From contig JARWIR010000047.1 in NCBI GenBank assembly GCA_029959085.1, positions 2,356,001 through 2,420,000 on the forward strand: a stretch of 64,000 nt of DNA, given 5' to 3'. The position numbers and the translations under genes were made by a program. Shown here piece by piece: positions 1 through 9,275 of the stretch; the stretch's first letter is position 1; each line of letters opens with the position of its first letter. Under the pieces are notes generated by a model. That model was given only the letters and a program-made list of their open reading frames with translations, did not search any database and was not told the DNA's origin. Source of the DNA: Nemophila menziesii (taxonomy: Eukaryota > Streptophyta > Magnoliopsida > Boraginales > Hydrophyllaceae).

Positions 1-162
1 AATTTTAAATTAATTATTCCGGATCAACCCCAATAACCACACTAGTCATTAAGTTCCCATTTTCAAATAATAATAATTATATATGCATGTCTTATGGACA
101 GATCAAAATGGTTTTATTTTTGGCTATGATCTTACGTAATTTTAAATATAAAATCTAAAATT

Positions 163-393
163 TTGAAGGGATTTTGTGCGAGCGTTGGTAAAGATACACA
201 TTTATTAAAACAATATTTGCAAAAACACAAAACCAAAAAGAAAAAAAGGGTATGTGAGGATAGAAGGTTTCGAAAATTAAGTGCAAAAATGAAAACAAAT
301 ATAAACAAAAATACAATCCTTAACGAGGGACCAGTTATATCCTCCAAATATATTTATGCTTGTTGTGATCAAAACAGATATATAAATAAGTGA
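163..393 (+). other. Head open frame, 76 codons, unknown
   Basis: Lysine-rich open frame starting MKGFCASVGKD and ending DQNRYINK. I recognise no domain. It recurs in nearly every unit with small changes. In type-Z units it is longer (91 codons) with a different start. The opposite strand is open over the same stretch (132-347), as is common in AT-rich DNA. No splice signal or promoter clearly belongs to it. It could be a decayed exon, but conservation here may simply reflect recent copying of the whole unit. Confidence 0.2.
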
Positions 394-1454
394 ATTTTGA
401 TGAAGAACCGAGTAAGTAAACTAGATACCCAAAGCTGACAAAAATACAAACAAGTAAGAGTGACTTCCCATGTGAAAATCGATGAATAGCTCCTTCCCAT
501 GAAGATTAAAACTTAATTCCGAAGTGACTGTTTAGCATACGAAATTCCTAGTGGCAAGAGATATATTTGCACCCAAAATGGACTTACAAGAATAACAAGG
601 GAGAGAGTAACAAAGACAGATGAATTTGGAGGATTGGCTTATAGTTGAAGATTAAGATCATCTTTTCTCGTTCTCTGCGTATGTCGCTTTCTACTTCATG
701 AACATCATGCACGCCTAACCTAAAGAAATAGAGCATCCTTCTTCTATGAGTCATGTTTTATTTATTAGAATTTGTTTGTTTAGCTTTAACTTTTGACCTA
801 GTAAAAATATTGAACTGAATATTTAAGCTTTCTTTGTTTTTACTCGAGTGTTACATTTTTCGAACACAACTCAAATTGACCCAACTTGCTGAATGCAATA
901 TTTAATATTATTAATCAGAATAAGTAAAATGTTGTCCTAATTAATATTTGAACTATATTTTTATACGCCCTCCTTCCAACTTTATTTATTAACCTTTTTT
1001 CGTGAGTAATGATTAAGAATTTTTTTATTAGCATCGCTATTTGAAATATCACTCTTACTCAATAAGTATAAGGTTATTTATTGCACTACTCCTTTTAACT
1101 AATTAAAAGATGTCTTTATATTGTAAAATAAAACAAAAACTTATTGAACATCCTCTTTTAAAAAGCTGGAGAAAAAAAGATGGACATGGGGAGTTATAAT
1201 ATAAAATATAATTAGAATTAAATAGTTTTAAAAATTTGAATTTTGAAATTTGGAAACTTAATTTTATATTTCTCAGTAATAGTGAAAAATTAATATAGTT
1301 TCATATAAGATATTATCGCAATCCAATATGTATTTCATTATTGTACAAATTATAACTATATAAATATATGTTTTGTCATCCATTGAACAAATATTAAACA
1401 GAGTAACGCTTAACTTAACTAGCCAAAATAACAGGATTTTTATTTTAGCAAATC
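394..1454. other. Non-coding AT-rich part of unit
   Basis: No convincing coding sequence on either strand. The part at about 420-760 is less AT-rich than the rest and very well conserved between units. Its minus strand is partly open (a 67-codon frame in type-Z units, for example 34398-34601), with no recognisable domain. The rest is AT-rich with short homopolymers. The same segment lies between the head frame and the 5' gene fragment in all units except the deleted part of U16. Confidence 0.6.
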
Positions 1455-1917
1455 ATGAATTTTCAAACTAGTGAGACAAAAAATATTTCTATGCCTTGTT
1501 TTCAACCTTCCTAGTCCTCTTGCCTAATATCTCCTCATAATGGTATTTTAGATGAGTATGGAATTGTTGAATCATCCATCTATTATAGTTAAATGATAAA
1601 ATTGAGTGATTCCAAAATTGAATTAATCTCTAATGAAACCGTTAGTGTTATAAATTCTCTAGAGTATGAGTTTTTACCTCTTAAGCTATATAAGGAGACA
1701 TGACATTTACTTATATAATCATGGGGTAAATATTTATTTCGGGATGTTTTACAAGTATAAATATTCCACAAATGACATTACGAATAAATGTGTAGTATTA
1801 CAACACGCCTATGAGAAATCTGGGATTTCCTCCTACTTTGGGAAGTGTACTTATGATTCCAACGAGGCCACCTTTTCATGGAGCTGCCTAGTCACAAAAT
1901 ATGAACTAATTAACTAG
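1455..1917 (+). pseudogene. SUVR-like 5' fragment, N-half of pre-SET, U1
   Basis: Two overlapping open stretches in different frames. The first starts MNFQTSETKN but has in-frame stops (after QPS, and before MIKLSDSK). It reads to KLYKET and a stop. The second frame (1666-1917) continues with HDIYLYNHGVNI, FYKYKYSTND, VVLQHAY and SSYFGKC, ending at TAG. Plant SUVR proteins have, just before and in pre-SET, a DIT..G segment, an F.Y motif, a Q.A segment and a C.SC.G.C cysteine cluster; the order and spacing here fit, though several cysteines are lost. A 1-nt shift between the two stretches, plus the stops, makes this a broken exon. The match is weaker than for the 3' fragment and rests largely on its position upstream of it. 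Confidence 0.6.
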
Positions 1918-3266
1918 ATATCCTGATTAATGAAAAATATTTACCCATAACTAATATTAGATTGTTCCTTTAATAATTGTGATTTTTATTAAGCTTGGCC
2001 TAATTCTTTTCAAATAAAAAAATAAGGGTGGAGAAGCTCTTATGATCAATTTACATAATTCTTAAATTATAATATTTTCTTATACTTTAAATACATAATT
2101 GATTACATGATAAATTTACTCGATGAAGGGATCTTGTGTAACTATTTTTAATTTATATGAAGTTAGATTAAACTCTGTTTTTGTCAAGAATGCAAATGTC
2201 TAAAGAAGTTAAAAAAGTAACTTTAAGTCCTATGTCCACAAAAATACCCTATTTCAGAGACCATGATTACTTTTTATATTCCATCATTATTAGAAAATAT
2301 AAGAATGTAAAATTTATATAAAGATAGCATTAAAAATGTTGAGAATTGTTTTTATATTATAAATAGATAAATGATATTTTGCATTTCTTTTTAGGAAGAT
2401 AGTAAAATAAAGTTGAACATAGAGAGTATTTAACGTAATTGCATTGAATGCATATATTAAAATTTCAATGAATTTCAACATAAAGAGTAACATTAACTGA
2501 TATCAGTAAGGGATTCATGGTATTATTTAAAATTATTTTATTAATATTTAGATAGTATATTAACATAATTTATTGTAATATTTGACTTTTATCTAAAAAA
2601 GAAAAATCTAAAATGTATAAGAATATCTAATATTGCAAATTCAATAAGTGAATCATATCTTCCTTATCCACTTGGATGGCTTTTTCGCACAAATTCCCCT
2701 TATTTTTAATCAAGCATTCATTGAGATTGTCTTCCCTTTGCACCTGATCTTCTATTTCCAATCACGTTTTCTTCCGATCTAAATGAATTGCTCCCTACCT
2801 TAATCAAAATTTCGACTGTGCCAGAGCTGGTTTCTTTCCTTGGGGTGTACCCTTTTCTTGATCCGCAATTCTGTAAACAAACAAAAACTATATAATATTT
2901 ATAAGGCTTGATTTTTTGTCAAAAAAACATATTTAGCGTTAGCAAAATATTATTTTAAATTAATAAAAAAGAATATTATTGAAATCTTAATTGAAATGTT
3001 TCTATTAAACAAAAGGGTTGCTAATTGATATTTGTATCAGAATTATATTTGTTAGTTTTCATAGAAAGAAGTGAAACAATGGAAGAAAAGTTTTTGAGCT
3101 CTTAAGATGACCATATATATTTACCCAATAAAAACAATCAGTTATCCGTAATTTTATTTAATTAAAGTTATATTAAACAGGTGATGAATGCAATAGAAGT
3201 ATTAGAAATATATGGATGGGTCTTTCTTGAAAAATATATAATATTTATTAAAATTGATTTTTTTAG
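1918..3266. other. Intron-like sequence between the two gene fragments
   Basis: AT-rich, no coding sequence recognised on the + strand. It ends in a good plant 3' splice site, a T-run followed by TAG at 3264-3266, directly before the pre-SET fragment, so it was probably an intron of the source gene. About 2690-2880 is less AT-rich. Read on the minus strand it starts after TTGTTTACAG, which looks like a splice acceptor, and stays open for about 40 codons without a recognisable domain. Confidence 0.5.
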
Positions 3267-3545
3267 TATATATGTAAGACGGAGAGAAGATTTCTTACAC
3301 AAGTTTATATCCATGAACGAGGAACCTGGGAATAATTATAAGAACTATTGTAAGGATTGTCCGATAGAGAAAGCTAAGGCTAAAGAGGGATCTAAGCCTG
3401 AAAAATGCAACGTCACTTGTTGCGAGATTTTATCAAGGAATGCTGGTTAAAATGTGGCTGCAACGTTAAGCAATGTAAGAATAGAGTAATCCAGCAAGAC
3501 ATTTCTCGCAAGTTGCAGGTTATACTCACAAAAAACTATTTTTGA
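3267..3545 (+). pseudogene. SUVR-like 3' fragment, C-half of pre-SET, U1
   Basis: This is the clearest homology in the window. After the splice-acceptor-like TTTTAG the frame reads REDFLHKFISMNEEPG, YCKDCPIEKAKAKEG, KPEKCN. It then breaks, because one G is missing compared with U10 and U15, and ends VTCCEILSRNAG-stop at 3450. In the next frame the family pattern continues: LRDFIKEC, W.KCGC, CKNRV, ISRKLQV, to a stop at 3545. Plant SUVR1/2/4-type H3K9 methyltransferases have the same order just before SET: EEFL..CISM..., YC.(E/D)CP(L/I)E(R/K)(A/S)K, KC.GHL.R.FIKECW.KCGC...C.NRVVQ, LQVF. These cysteines bind the zinc cluster of pre-SET. No SET domain follows. The sequence GCAG|GTTATA at KLQ could be an old splice donor. 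Confidence 0.85.
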
Positions 3546-4030
3546 ATTAAAAAAATAAACCTTTTTTCACGGAGTACTTGAAATATGATGGTCAACGATC
3601 TTATGTGGGATAGAAAATGCACTTTGTCTTCTTAAGATCGGAGGTTTGGACATATCCATAGACAAGAAGCGGTAATATTTTTATTGTTTGGGACTATATA
3701 TTAAGCGGCGGAGTTAGGGTTGGGTTACAATAAACTATGCAACCCAACATATTAAAAAGTAGTCCAACTAAAAAGACACGGAGACAAACATTTTTTTGAC
3801 CAGCCCAAGTTTTGGATTAGTCCAATCCAAAGTCACACTGGCCAAACATTTTTTTAGCCCAACCTATATTTTATAAGAGATATTATAGTTTTTGGGTGGA
3901 GCTATATCGTAAAAGGACGAAGTTTGGTTACAGCGTAACAATTTAAAATTACCCCAACCTATTTAAAATTAAAAGCCACAATGGCCAAATACTCTACGAG
4001 CACAACATATTTTTTACAACATAATGTACA
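3546..4030. other. Inter-unit spacer
   Basis: No coding sequence seen. It contains three spaced copies of CCCAACCTAT-like words and two copies of an AAACATTTTTTT-like word, a loose internal repetition. U1-U5 lack about 100 bp that is present in U7-U9 between CATATCCATAGACAAGA and AGAAGCGGTAATATT. Confidence 0.6.
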
Positions 4031-5484
4031 AATTTTAAATTAATTATTCCGGATCAACCCCAATAACCACACTAGTCATTAAGTTCCCATTTTCAAATAA
4101 TAATAATTATATATGCATGTCTTATGGACAGATCAAAATGGTTTTATTTTTGGCTATGATCTTACGTAATTTTAAATATAAAATCTAAAATTTTGAAGGG
4201 ATTTTGTGCGAGCGTTGGTAAAGATACACATTTATTAAAACAATATTTGCAAAAACACAAAACCAAAAAGAAAAAAAGGGTATGTGAGGATAGAAGGTTT
4301 CGAAAATTAAGTGCAAAAATGAAAACAAATATAAACAAAAATACAATCCTTAACGAGGGACCAGTTATATCCTCCAAATATATTTATGCTTGTTGTGATC
4401 AAAACAGATCTATAAATAAGTGAATTTTGATGAAGAACCGAGTAAGTAAACTAGATACCCAAAGCTGACAAAAATACAAACAAGTAAGAGTGACTTCCCA
4501 TGTGAAAATCGATGAATAGCTCCTTCCCATGAAGATTAAAACTTAATTCCGAAGTGACTGTTTAGCATACGAAATTCCTAGTGGCAAGAGATATATTTGC
4601 ACCCAAAATGGACTTACAAGAATAACAAGGGAGAGAGTAACAAAGACAGATGAATTTGGAGGATTGGCTTATAGTTGAAGATTAAGATCATCTTTTCTCG
4701 TTCTCTGCGTATGTCGCATTTTCTACTTCATGAACATCATGCACGCCTAACCTAAAGAAATAGAGCATCCTTCTTCTATGAGTCATGTTTTATTTATTAG
4801 AATTTGTTTGTTTAGCTTTAACTTTTGACCAGATAAATATTGAACTGAATATTTAAGCTTTCTTTGTTTTTACTCGAGTGTTACATTTTTCGAACACAAC
4901 TCAAATTGACCCAACTTGCTGAATGCAATATTTAATATTATTAATCAGAATAAGTAAAATGTTGTCCTAGTTAATATTTGAACTATATTTTTATACGCCC
5001 TCCTTCCAACTTTATTTATTAACCTTTTTTCGTGAGTAATGATTAAGAATTTTTTTATTAGCATCGCTATTTGAAATATCACTCTTACTCAATAAGTATA
5101 AGGTTATTTATTGCACTACTCCTTTTAACTAATTAAAAGATGTCTTTATATTGTAAAATAAAACAAAAACTTATTGAACATCCTCTTTTAAAAAGCTGGA
5201 GAAAAAAAGATGGACATGGGGAGTTATAATATAAAATATAATTAGAATTAAATAGTTTTAAAAATTTGAATTTTGAAATTTGGAAACTTAATTTTATATT
5301 TCTCAGTAATAGTGAAAAATTAATATAGTTTCATATAAGATATTATCGCAATCCAATATGTATTTCATTATTGTACAAATTGTAACTATATAAATATATG
5401 TTTTGTCATCCATTGAACAAATATTAAACAGAGTAACGCTTAACTTAACTAGCCAAAATAACAGGATTTTTATTTTAGCAAATC

Positions 5485-5947
5485 ATGAATTTTCAAACTA
5501 GTGAGACAAAAAATATTTCTATGCCTTGTTTTCAACCTTCCTAGTCCTCTTGCCTAATATCTCCTCATAATGGCATTTTAGATGAGTATGGAATTGTTGA
5601 ATCATCCATCTATTATAGTTAAATGATAAAATTGAGTGATTCCAAAATTGAATTAATCTCTAATGAAACCGTTAGTGTTATAAATTCTCTAGAGTATGAG
5701 TTTTTACCTCTTAAGCTATATAAGGAGACATGACATTTACTTATATAATCATGGGGTAAATATTTATTTCGGGATGTTTTACAAGTATAAATATTCCACA
5801 AATGACATTACGAATAAATGTGTAGTATTACAACACGCCTATGAGAAATCTGGGATTTCCTCCTACTTTGGGAAGTGTACTTATGATTCCAACGAGGCCA
5901 CCTTTTCATGGAGCTGCCTAGTCACCAAATATGAACTAATTAACTAG
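5485..5947 (+). pseudogene. SUVR-like 5' fragment, U2
   Basis: Same structure and same stops as U1. The second frame (5696-5947) translates identically to U1. Only scattered silent or non-coding changes, such as GGCATTTT for GGTATTTT. Confidence 0.6.
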
Positions 5948-7182
5948 ATATCCTGATTAATGAAAAATATTTACCCATAACTAATATTAGATTGTTCCTT
6001 TAATAATTGTGATTTTTATTAAGCTTGGCCTAATTCTTTTCAAATAAAAAAATAAGGGTGGAGAAGCTCTTATGATCAATTTACATAATTCTTAAATTAT
6101 AATATTTTCTTATACTTTAAATACATAATTGATTACATGATAAATTTACTCGATAAAGGGATCTTGTGTAACTATTTTTAATTTATATGAAGTTAGATTA
6201 AACTCTGTTTTTGTCAAGAATGCAAATGTCTAAAGAAATTAAAAAAGTAACTTTAAGTCCTATGTCCACAAAAATACCCTATTTCAGAGACCATGATTAC
6301 TTTTTATATTCCATCATTATTAGAAAATATAAGAATGTAAAATTTATATAAAGATAGCATTAAAAATGTTGAGAATTGTTTTTATATTATAAATAGATAA
6401 ATGATATTTTGCATTTCTTTTTAGGAAGATAGTAAAATAAAGTTGAACATAGAGAGTATTTAAAGTAATTGCATTGAATGCATATATTAAAATTTCAATG
6501 AATTTCAACATAAAGAGTAACATTAACTGATATCAGTAAGGGATTCATGGTATTATTTAAAATTATTTTATTAATATTTAGATAGTATATTAACATAATT
6601 TATTGTAATATTTGACTTTTATCTAAAAAAGAAAAATCTAAAATGTATAAGAATATCTAATATTGCAAATTCAATAAGTGAATCATATCTTCCTTATCCA
6701 CTTGGATGGCTTTTTCTCACAAATTCCCCTTATTTTTAATCAAGCATTCATTGAGATTGTCTTCCCTTTGCACCTGATCTTCTATTTCCAATCACGTTTT
6801 CTTCCGATCTAAATGAATTGCTCCCTACCTTAATCAAAATTTCGACTGTGCCAGAGCTGGTTTCTTTCCTTGGGGTGTACCCTTTTCTTGATCCGCAATT
6901 CTGTAAACAAACAAAAACTATATAATATTTATAAGGCTTGATTTTTTGTCAAAAAAACATATTTAGCGTTAGCAAAATATTATTTTAAATTAATAAAAAA
7001 GAATATCATTGAAATCTTAATTGAAATGTTTCTATTAAACAAAAGGGTTGCTAATTGATATTTGTATCAGAATTATATTTGTTAGTTTTCATAGAAAGAA
7101 GTGAAACAATGGAAGAAAAGTTTTTGAGCTCTTAAGATGACCATATATATTTACCCAATAAAAACAATCAGTTATCTGTAAT

Positions 7183-7191
7183 TTTATTTAA
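7183..7191. repeat. Target site duplication, left copy (TTTATTTAA)
   Basis: The 9-bp word TTTATTTAA borders the inserted element on the left and recurs at 8882-8890. Sister units (for example U1 near 3150) have a single copy at this place, continuing directly into TTAAAG, which gives a clean empty-site comparison. Nine base pairs is the hallmark duplication length of Mutator-type transposition. Confidence 0.9.
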
Positions 7192-7598
7192 GAGTAAATA
7201 ACACTTTTGCCCCCTGGGTTTATACGCGATTGACAGGTTGCCCCCTAACTCTTAAAATGCGCCTCGTTGCCCCCTAAGATTTGTTTTTGTGACCCGTTAC
7301 CCCCTACTGCGTGTTCCGTCCATTTTTTCCGTTAAAAGTGACGTGGCATTTCCATGTCACAATTTTTTTTTTTTTTTTTAATCCAGATGTCAATTAATTA
7401 TTTAATTAATTTATATCCAAGGGCAAAAAAGAAATTTCATTAATAGGTTTTATAATATTAAATATAATTAATATAATAACCACCCCCCACCCCACCCACC
7501 GCACCCCCCTACCCCCCCCCCCCCCTCTTCCCCTTCTTCTTCCCCACTCTTCTTCTTCTTCTTCCCGACACCTGCAACTTTTTTAAAAAAAAAAAAAA
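7192..7598 (+). repeat. MULE left terminal inverted repeat
   Basis: About 407 bp, inverted copy at 8469-8881. It begins GAGTAAATAACACTTTTG and contains repeated TTGCCCCCTAA-like words, poly-T, a C-rich tract near 7480-7525 and a CTT-rich tract, ending in an A-run. Differences from the right copy are a few substitutions (AAC/GAC at the ninth base, CCAGA/CTAGA) and homopolymer lengths. Confidence 0.88.
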
Positions 7599-7599
7599 G

Positions 7600-8100
7600 T
7601 TGTTGTTCTAGAGAATTCCAATCATATGAAAATAAGGCGAGTGAATCATTTAAGACTATCAAGCTTTTACATTTTATCACTTTAGGATCAGTATATGGAA
7701 GCGGCATTTTCACAAACTCCTCAGTGCTCATATCAAAACAAAGCATAAATACACTCCTTTCATACGAGGAATTATCTACACCGAGGGAAATCCAATGGAA
7801 TGCTCCTTTTAAAAACACTCCAGATAAAAAAGGTCGAACATATAACATGTCTAGTTCATGTGTAAGGTTAATTTCTCTCCAAGTATTAATACCCACAGTG
7901 TAAATCAGGCATTTACTCTTACGTTGGTCAGGACGAATCAAATACCCAGGAATGCTAATAATAGAAACAACCTTGTAATCATTCATGTTTGAATCGAATC
8001 CCAAACCAATAGAAGATATTAAAGTAGACTTATATCCTTGGGGAGGAGGAATCTCTTTGATTTCTCTCATTGATGGATTACATAAAACAATTTTGTAATT
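7600..8100 (-). pseudogene. Captured F-box protein fragment (FBA domain)
   Basis: Minus-strand open frame. An ATG at 8070 exists, but homology starts upstream of it with KIVLCNPSMREIKEIPPP, the typical start of the F-box-associated domain (NPSTRE..LPP). It continues with GLGFDSNMNDYKVV, LIYTVGINTWREI, GVFLKGAFHWIS, MLCFDMSTEEFVKMPLP and VLNDSLALFSYDWN, all standard landmarks of FBA-type F-box proteins, including S-locus-F-box-like ones. These proteins are substrate receptors of SCF ubiquitin ligases. The N-terminal F-box itself and the C-terminal part (the usual IWVM..Y segment) are missing. After LEQQ the frame runs into the element's terminal repeat, where the translation becomes meaningless low-complexity sequence up to 7468. 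It is a fragment captured by the transposon; whether it is transcribed is unknown. Confidence 0.85.
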
Positions 8101-8140
8101 AATATAATAATGGACGTGAAATAAGCATATATAATATCAA

Positions 8141-8320
8141 TTAATTAAGAGCATAAGAATAATTTTTCATCTTCACAACAGTACCCAATAGCTTAGTGTA
8201 GTCTATAACAGTAAGCTTGGGTCGCGTACGGATCATTTGATTCACAGTAAAACGAGCATCTTTCCATGGAGTCTAAAGGCCACGCGTTTTAACTTCGTCC
8301 AAGCAAGCAAAAGCCTTTTC
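8141..8320 (-). pseudogene. Probable captured PPR protein fragment
   Basis: Minus-strand reading gives EKAFACLDEVKTRGL, a TAG stop (8273-8275), then TPWKDARFTVNQMIRTRPK, LTVIDYTKLLGTVVKMKNY and SYALN-stop. The second part resembles the start of Rf-like mitochondrial PPR proteins (DA...FNQM.R.RP.PS..DF.KLLG...KMK.Y). This is recognition by pattern, about 43 residues, so confidence is moderate. It lies upstream of, and in the same orientation as, the F-box fragment but in no continuous frame with it, which suggests two separate acquisitions or a rearranged one. Confidence 0.5.
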
Positions 8321-8406
8321 TTATTATACTTAATCCCACCTTGAAGAACCATTTTGTATAGACGATTAGGGTGAAATAATGGAAACCAAGAACAAGTTGT
8401 ATATAT

Positions 8407-8411
<5 letters not shown>

Positions 8412-8444
<33 letters not shown>
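8412..8444. repeat. (TA)n microsatellite in MULE interior
   Basis: Run of alternating TA of about 32 bp next to the poly-T at the inner edge of the right terminal repeat. No other content recognised between 8321 and 8468. Confidence 0.9.
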
Positions 8445-8447
<3 letters not shown>

Positions 8448-8468
8448 ATCTTGCATATTGTTCCATTG

Positions 8469-8881
8469 TTTTTTTTTTTTTTTTTTTTTTTAAAAGTTGC
8501 AGGTGTCGGGAAGAAGAAGAAGAAGAGTGGGGAAGAAGAAGGGGAAGAGGGGGGGGGGGGGTAGGGGGGTGCGGTGGGTGGGGTGGGGGGTGGTTATTAT
8601 ATTAATTATATTTAATATTATAAAACCTATTAATGAAATTTCTTTTTTGCCCTTGGATATAAATTAATTAAATAATTAATTGACATCTAGATTAAAAAAA
8701 AAAAAAAAAATTGTGACATGGAAATGCCACGTCACTTTTAACGGAAAAAATGGACGGAACACGCAGTAGGGGGTAACGGGTCACAAAAACAAATCTTAGG
8801 GGGCAACGAGGCGCATTTTAAGAGTTAGGGGGCAACCTGTCAATCGCGTATAAACCCAGGGGGCAAAAGTGTCATTTACTC
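8469..8881 (-). repeat. MULE right terminal inverted repeat
   Basis: Inverted partner of 7192-7598, about 413 bp, ending in GTCATTTACTC directly before the 9-bp duplication. The GAA-rich and G-rich tracts produce a spurious open frame that is not a gene. Confidence 0.88.
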
Positions 8882-8890
8882 TTTATTTAA
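8882..8890. repeat. Target site duplication, right copy (TTTATTTAA)
   Basis: Partner of 7183-7191. After it the unit resumes with TTAAAGTTATATT exactly as in sister units, so the insertion caused no further loss. Confidence 0.9.
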
Positions 8891-8996
8891 TTAAAGTTAT
8901 ATTAAACAGGTGATGAATGCAATAGAAGTATTAGAAATATATGGATGGGTCTTTCTTGAAAAATATATAATATTTATTAAAATTGATTTTTTTTAG

Positions 8997-9275
8997 TATA
9001 TATGTAAGACGGAGAGAAGATTTCTTACACAAGTTTATATCCATGAACGAGGAACCTGGGAATAATTATAAGAACTATTGTAAGGATTGTCCGATAGAGA
9101 AAGCTAAGGCTAAAGAGGGATCTAAGCCTGAAAAATGCAACGTCACTTGTTGCGAGATTTTATCAAGGAATGCTGGTTAAAATGTGGCTGCAACGTTAAG
9201 CAATGTAAGAATAGAGTAATCCAGCAAGACATTTCTCGCAAGTTGCAGGTTATACTCACAAAAAACTATTTTTGA
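8997..9275 (+). pseudogene. SUVR-like 3' fragment, U2
   Basis: Same frameshift after KPEKCN as U1. One extra T in the run before the acceptor-like TAG, which shortens the upstream open frame but not the homologous part. Confidence 0.82.

Larger units (their letters stand above)
1..4030 (+). repeat. Tandem unit U1 (group A), reference unit
   Basis: First unit of the array, 4030 bp from landmark to landmark. Contents: head open frame 163-393; AT-rich sequence 394-1454; 5' SUVR-like fragment 1455-1917; intron-like sequence 1918-3266; 3' SUVR-like fragment 3267-3545; spacer 3546-4030. U1 belongs to the nearly identical group U1-U6, but its first 1.6 kb carries private changes: GTCGCTTTCTAC where the other units read GTCGCATTTTCTAC, and GACCTAGTAAAAATATTG where they read GACCAGATAAATATTG. 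It may extend left of the window. Confidence 0.95.
7192..8881. mobile_element. Non-autonomous MULE (Pack-MULE-like), 1690 bp
   Basis: Inserted into U2 only. It has long terminal inverted repeats of about 410 bp starting GAGTAAAT, nearly identical to each other, and a 9-bp target duplication, as expected for a Mutator-like element. There is no transposase, so it must have been moved by an enzyme encoded elsewhere. The interior (about 870 bp) holds host gene fragments on the minus strand: an F-box-associated domain piece and a probable PPR piece, hence the Pack-MULE-like label. The interior also carries a (TA)n run. The near identity of the two ends and the absence of the element from the other fifteen units that retain the site indicate a recent insertion. 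Confidence 0.88.

Noticed and set aside
132..347. Minus-strand hydrophobic open frame at the unit head, repeated in many units
   Set aside because: Opposite-strand reading of the lysine-rich frame; Lys codons read backwards give Phe and Leu, so the membrane-like look is an artefact.
970..1120. CCCTCCTTCCAAC as the end of a Stowaway-type MITE
   Set aside because: It resembles the CTCCCTCCGTCCCA terminal motif, but I found no matching inverted partner and no TA duplication.
3700..3740. Telomere-derived sequence (TTAGGGTTGGGTTA)
   Set aside because: A single short resemblance with no tandem TTTAGGG run; at most a telo-box-like word in some units.
7468..8070. A 200-codon minus-strand frame as a complete gene
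   Set aside because: Its last roughly 45 codons are translation of the transposon's terminal repeat, and both the F-box and the end of the FBA domain are missing. Only the central part is a real gene fragment.
8379..8564. Plus-strand open frame over the (TA)n and GAA-rich tract
   Set aside because: Low-complexity translation of the microsatellite and the inverted repeat; no gene.
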